Positions 5,134 through 5,848 of a stretch of DNA of 5,848 bases are shown here, piece after piece. The translations under genes and the position numbers were made by a program. Source of the DNA: Alphaproteobacteria bacterium MarineAlpha10_Bin2. GTDB taxonomy: Bacteria; Pseudomonadota; Alphaproteobacteria; UBA828. The notes under the pieces were generated by a model that worked only from the letters and a program-made list of their open reading frames with translations, ran no database searches and had not been told where the DNA came from. The first letter of the stretch is position 1, and the number at the start of each line of letters is the position of its first letter. The stretch covers positions 1 to 5,848 of the forward strand of contig PTKB01000170.1 in the NCBI GenBank assembly GCA_002937555.1, read 5' to 3'.

Positions 5134-5848
5134 TTAGGAGGAATTCGCCCGCTCGCGCAGAACAAATTTTTGTATCTTGCCGGTCGCCGTCTTCGGCAAC
5201 GGTCCGAATACCACCGCACTCGGAACTTTGAAATGTGCTAGATGGTCGCGGCAAAAAGCGATGATGGTTTCGGCGTCGACGTCAACCGCGTCCGCCTTGA
5301 GGTCGACGAAAGCGATCGGCGTTTCGCCCCATTTATCATCCGCCTTGGCGACCACGGCCGCTTCCAGCACCGCCGGATGGCGGTAGAGAATGTTCTCCAC
5401 TTCGATGCTGGAAATATTCTCGCCGCCGGAAATGATGACGTCCTTGGAACGGTCCTTAAGCTCGACATAGCCGTCTGCATGCATGACGCCGAGATCGCCG
5501 GTATGAAACCAGCCGCCGGCGAAGGCCTTTTCGGTTTCTTCGCGGTTGGCGAGATAACCTTTCATGAGCGTATTGCCGCGCAGTAAAACCTCGCCCATCG
5601 ATTTCCCGTCGGCAGCGAGCGGGCGCCCGGTTTCCGGATCGGCGACGATGGCGTCGGAGACAGCCAATGTCGGAACGCCCTGGCGTGACATTTTTTCCGC
5701 GCGCTCTTCCACCGCCAGTTCGGGCCAATCGTCTTGCCACTCGGAAATCATCGAGGGGCCGTAACATTCCGTCAGGCCATAGAGGTGGGTCACGCGGAAG
5801 CCCATCTCCTCCATGGCGGCAATCACCGTGGCAGGCGGCGTCGCGCCG
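5134..5848 (-). CDS. Acyl-CoA synthetase (AMP-forming), C-terminal part
   Basis: Activates a carboxylic acid to acyl-AMP and then to acyl-CoA using ATP and CoA. Only the last 237 or so residues are visible; the gene continues beyond the right edge, because the frame is open to 5848 and reads GATPPATVIAAMEEMGF, a mid-protein family sequence. Motifs in order: HLYGLTECYGP (about 5787-5755, the A5 motif), FHTGDLG (about 5508-5488, with the ATP-ribose Asp), DRSKDVIISGGENISSIEVE (about 5454-5395, the hinge and A8 region), and PKTATGKIQK (about 5196-5167), whose Lys at 5176-5178 is the adenylation catalytic lysine. The YGLTE-YGP form and the FKVPSAVVFGPLPKTATGKI ending resemble the medium-chain / DmdB-like acyl-activating enzymes, but the substrate cannot be assigned. 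It stops 41 bases before the dehydrogenase start and is therefore probably the upstream gene of a ligase-dehydrogenase operon. Confidence 0.95.
   Translation of the reverse strand, partial: GATPPATVIAAMEEMGFRVTHLYGLTECYGPSMISEWQDDWPELAVEERAEKMSRQGVPTLAVSDAIVADPETGRPLAADGKSMGEVLLRGNTLMKGYLANREETEKAFAGGWFHTGDLGVMHADGYVELKDRSKDVIISGGENISSIEVENILYRHPAVLEAAVVAKADDKWGETPIAFVDLKADAVDVDAETIIAFCRDHLAHFKVPSAVVFGPLPKTATGKIQKFVLRERANSS

Noticed and set aside
5134..5145. Strong plus-strand Shine-Dalgarno-like sequence TTAGGAGGAATT
   Set aside because: No plus-strand gene follows; it is the complement of the ligase C-terminus and stop codon.
5093..5254. 54-residue N-terminal extension of the acyl-CoA dehydrogenase
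   Set aside because: It overlaps the end of the ligase gene in another frame and is not family-like; MDFTLSP at 5092 with AAGGTG upstream is a typical start.

Overview
The window looks like chromosomal DNA of an alphaproteobacterium, probably Hyphomicrobiales-like. This is inferred from protein style and from GC-rich codons contrasted with AT-rich intergenic stretches; no rRNA or other marker gene is present to fix the taxon. I see no CRISPR array, tRNA, rRNA, insertion sequence or phage gene.

Left half, plus strand. After an AT-rich leader (1-272) with promoter-like boxes comes a small heat-shock protein of the Hsp20/alpha-crystallin family (273-761). A GC-rich hairpin follows, then a classical short-chain dehydrogenase/reductase (843-1643). 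Next is an AT-rich gap (1644-1879) and what I read as a decayed gene (1880-2240): a coherent protein of about 120 codons broken by one in-frame TAG and one extra A in an AAAA run. Last is a stand-alone DUF123/GIY-YIG-type protein with a GTG start (2312-2764).

Right half, minus strand, read from right to left. The C-terminal part of an acyl-CoA synthetase (AMP-forming ligase) runs off the right edge (5134-5848). It is followed 41 bases later by a complete 400-residue acyl-CoA dehydrogenase (3890-5092), then a short helical protein of unknown function (3488-3808), then a YciA-like hotdog acyl-CoA thioesterase (2945-3337). The ligase and dehydrogenase are almost certainly one operon: activation of a carboxylic acid to its CoA ester, then alpha,beta-oxidation. 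The thioesterase hydrolyses acyl-CoAs and fits the same theme, but it appears to have its own promoter region with a striking palindrome. The two halves converge in a 180-base gap (2765-2944) holding two hairpins.

The best second-look items are the doubly broken small gene, a perfect 10-base inverted repeat that would pair with the ribosome binding site of the unknown helical protein, the palindrome at the thioesterase promoter, and the structured leader of hsp20. I do not see a convincing new multi-gene system here; most genes belong to known families.
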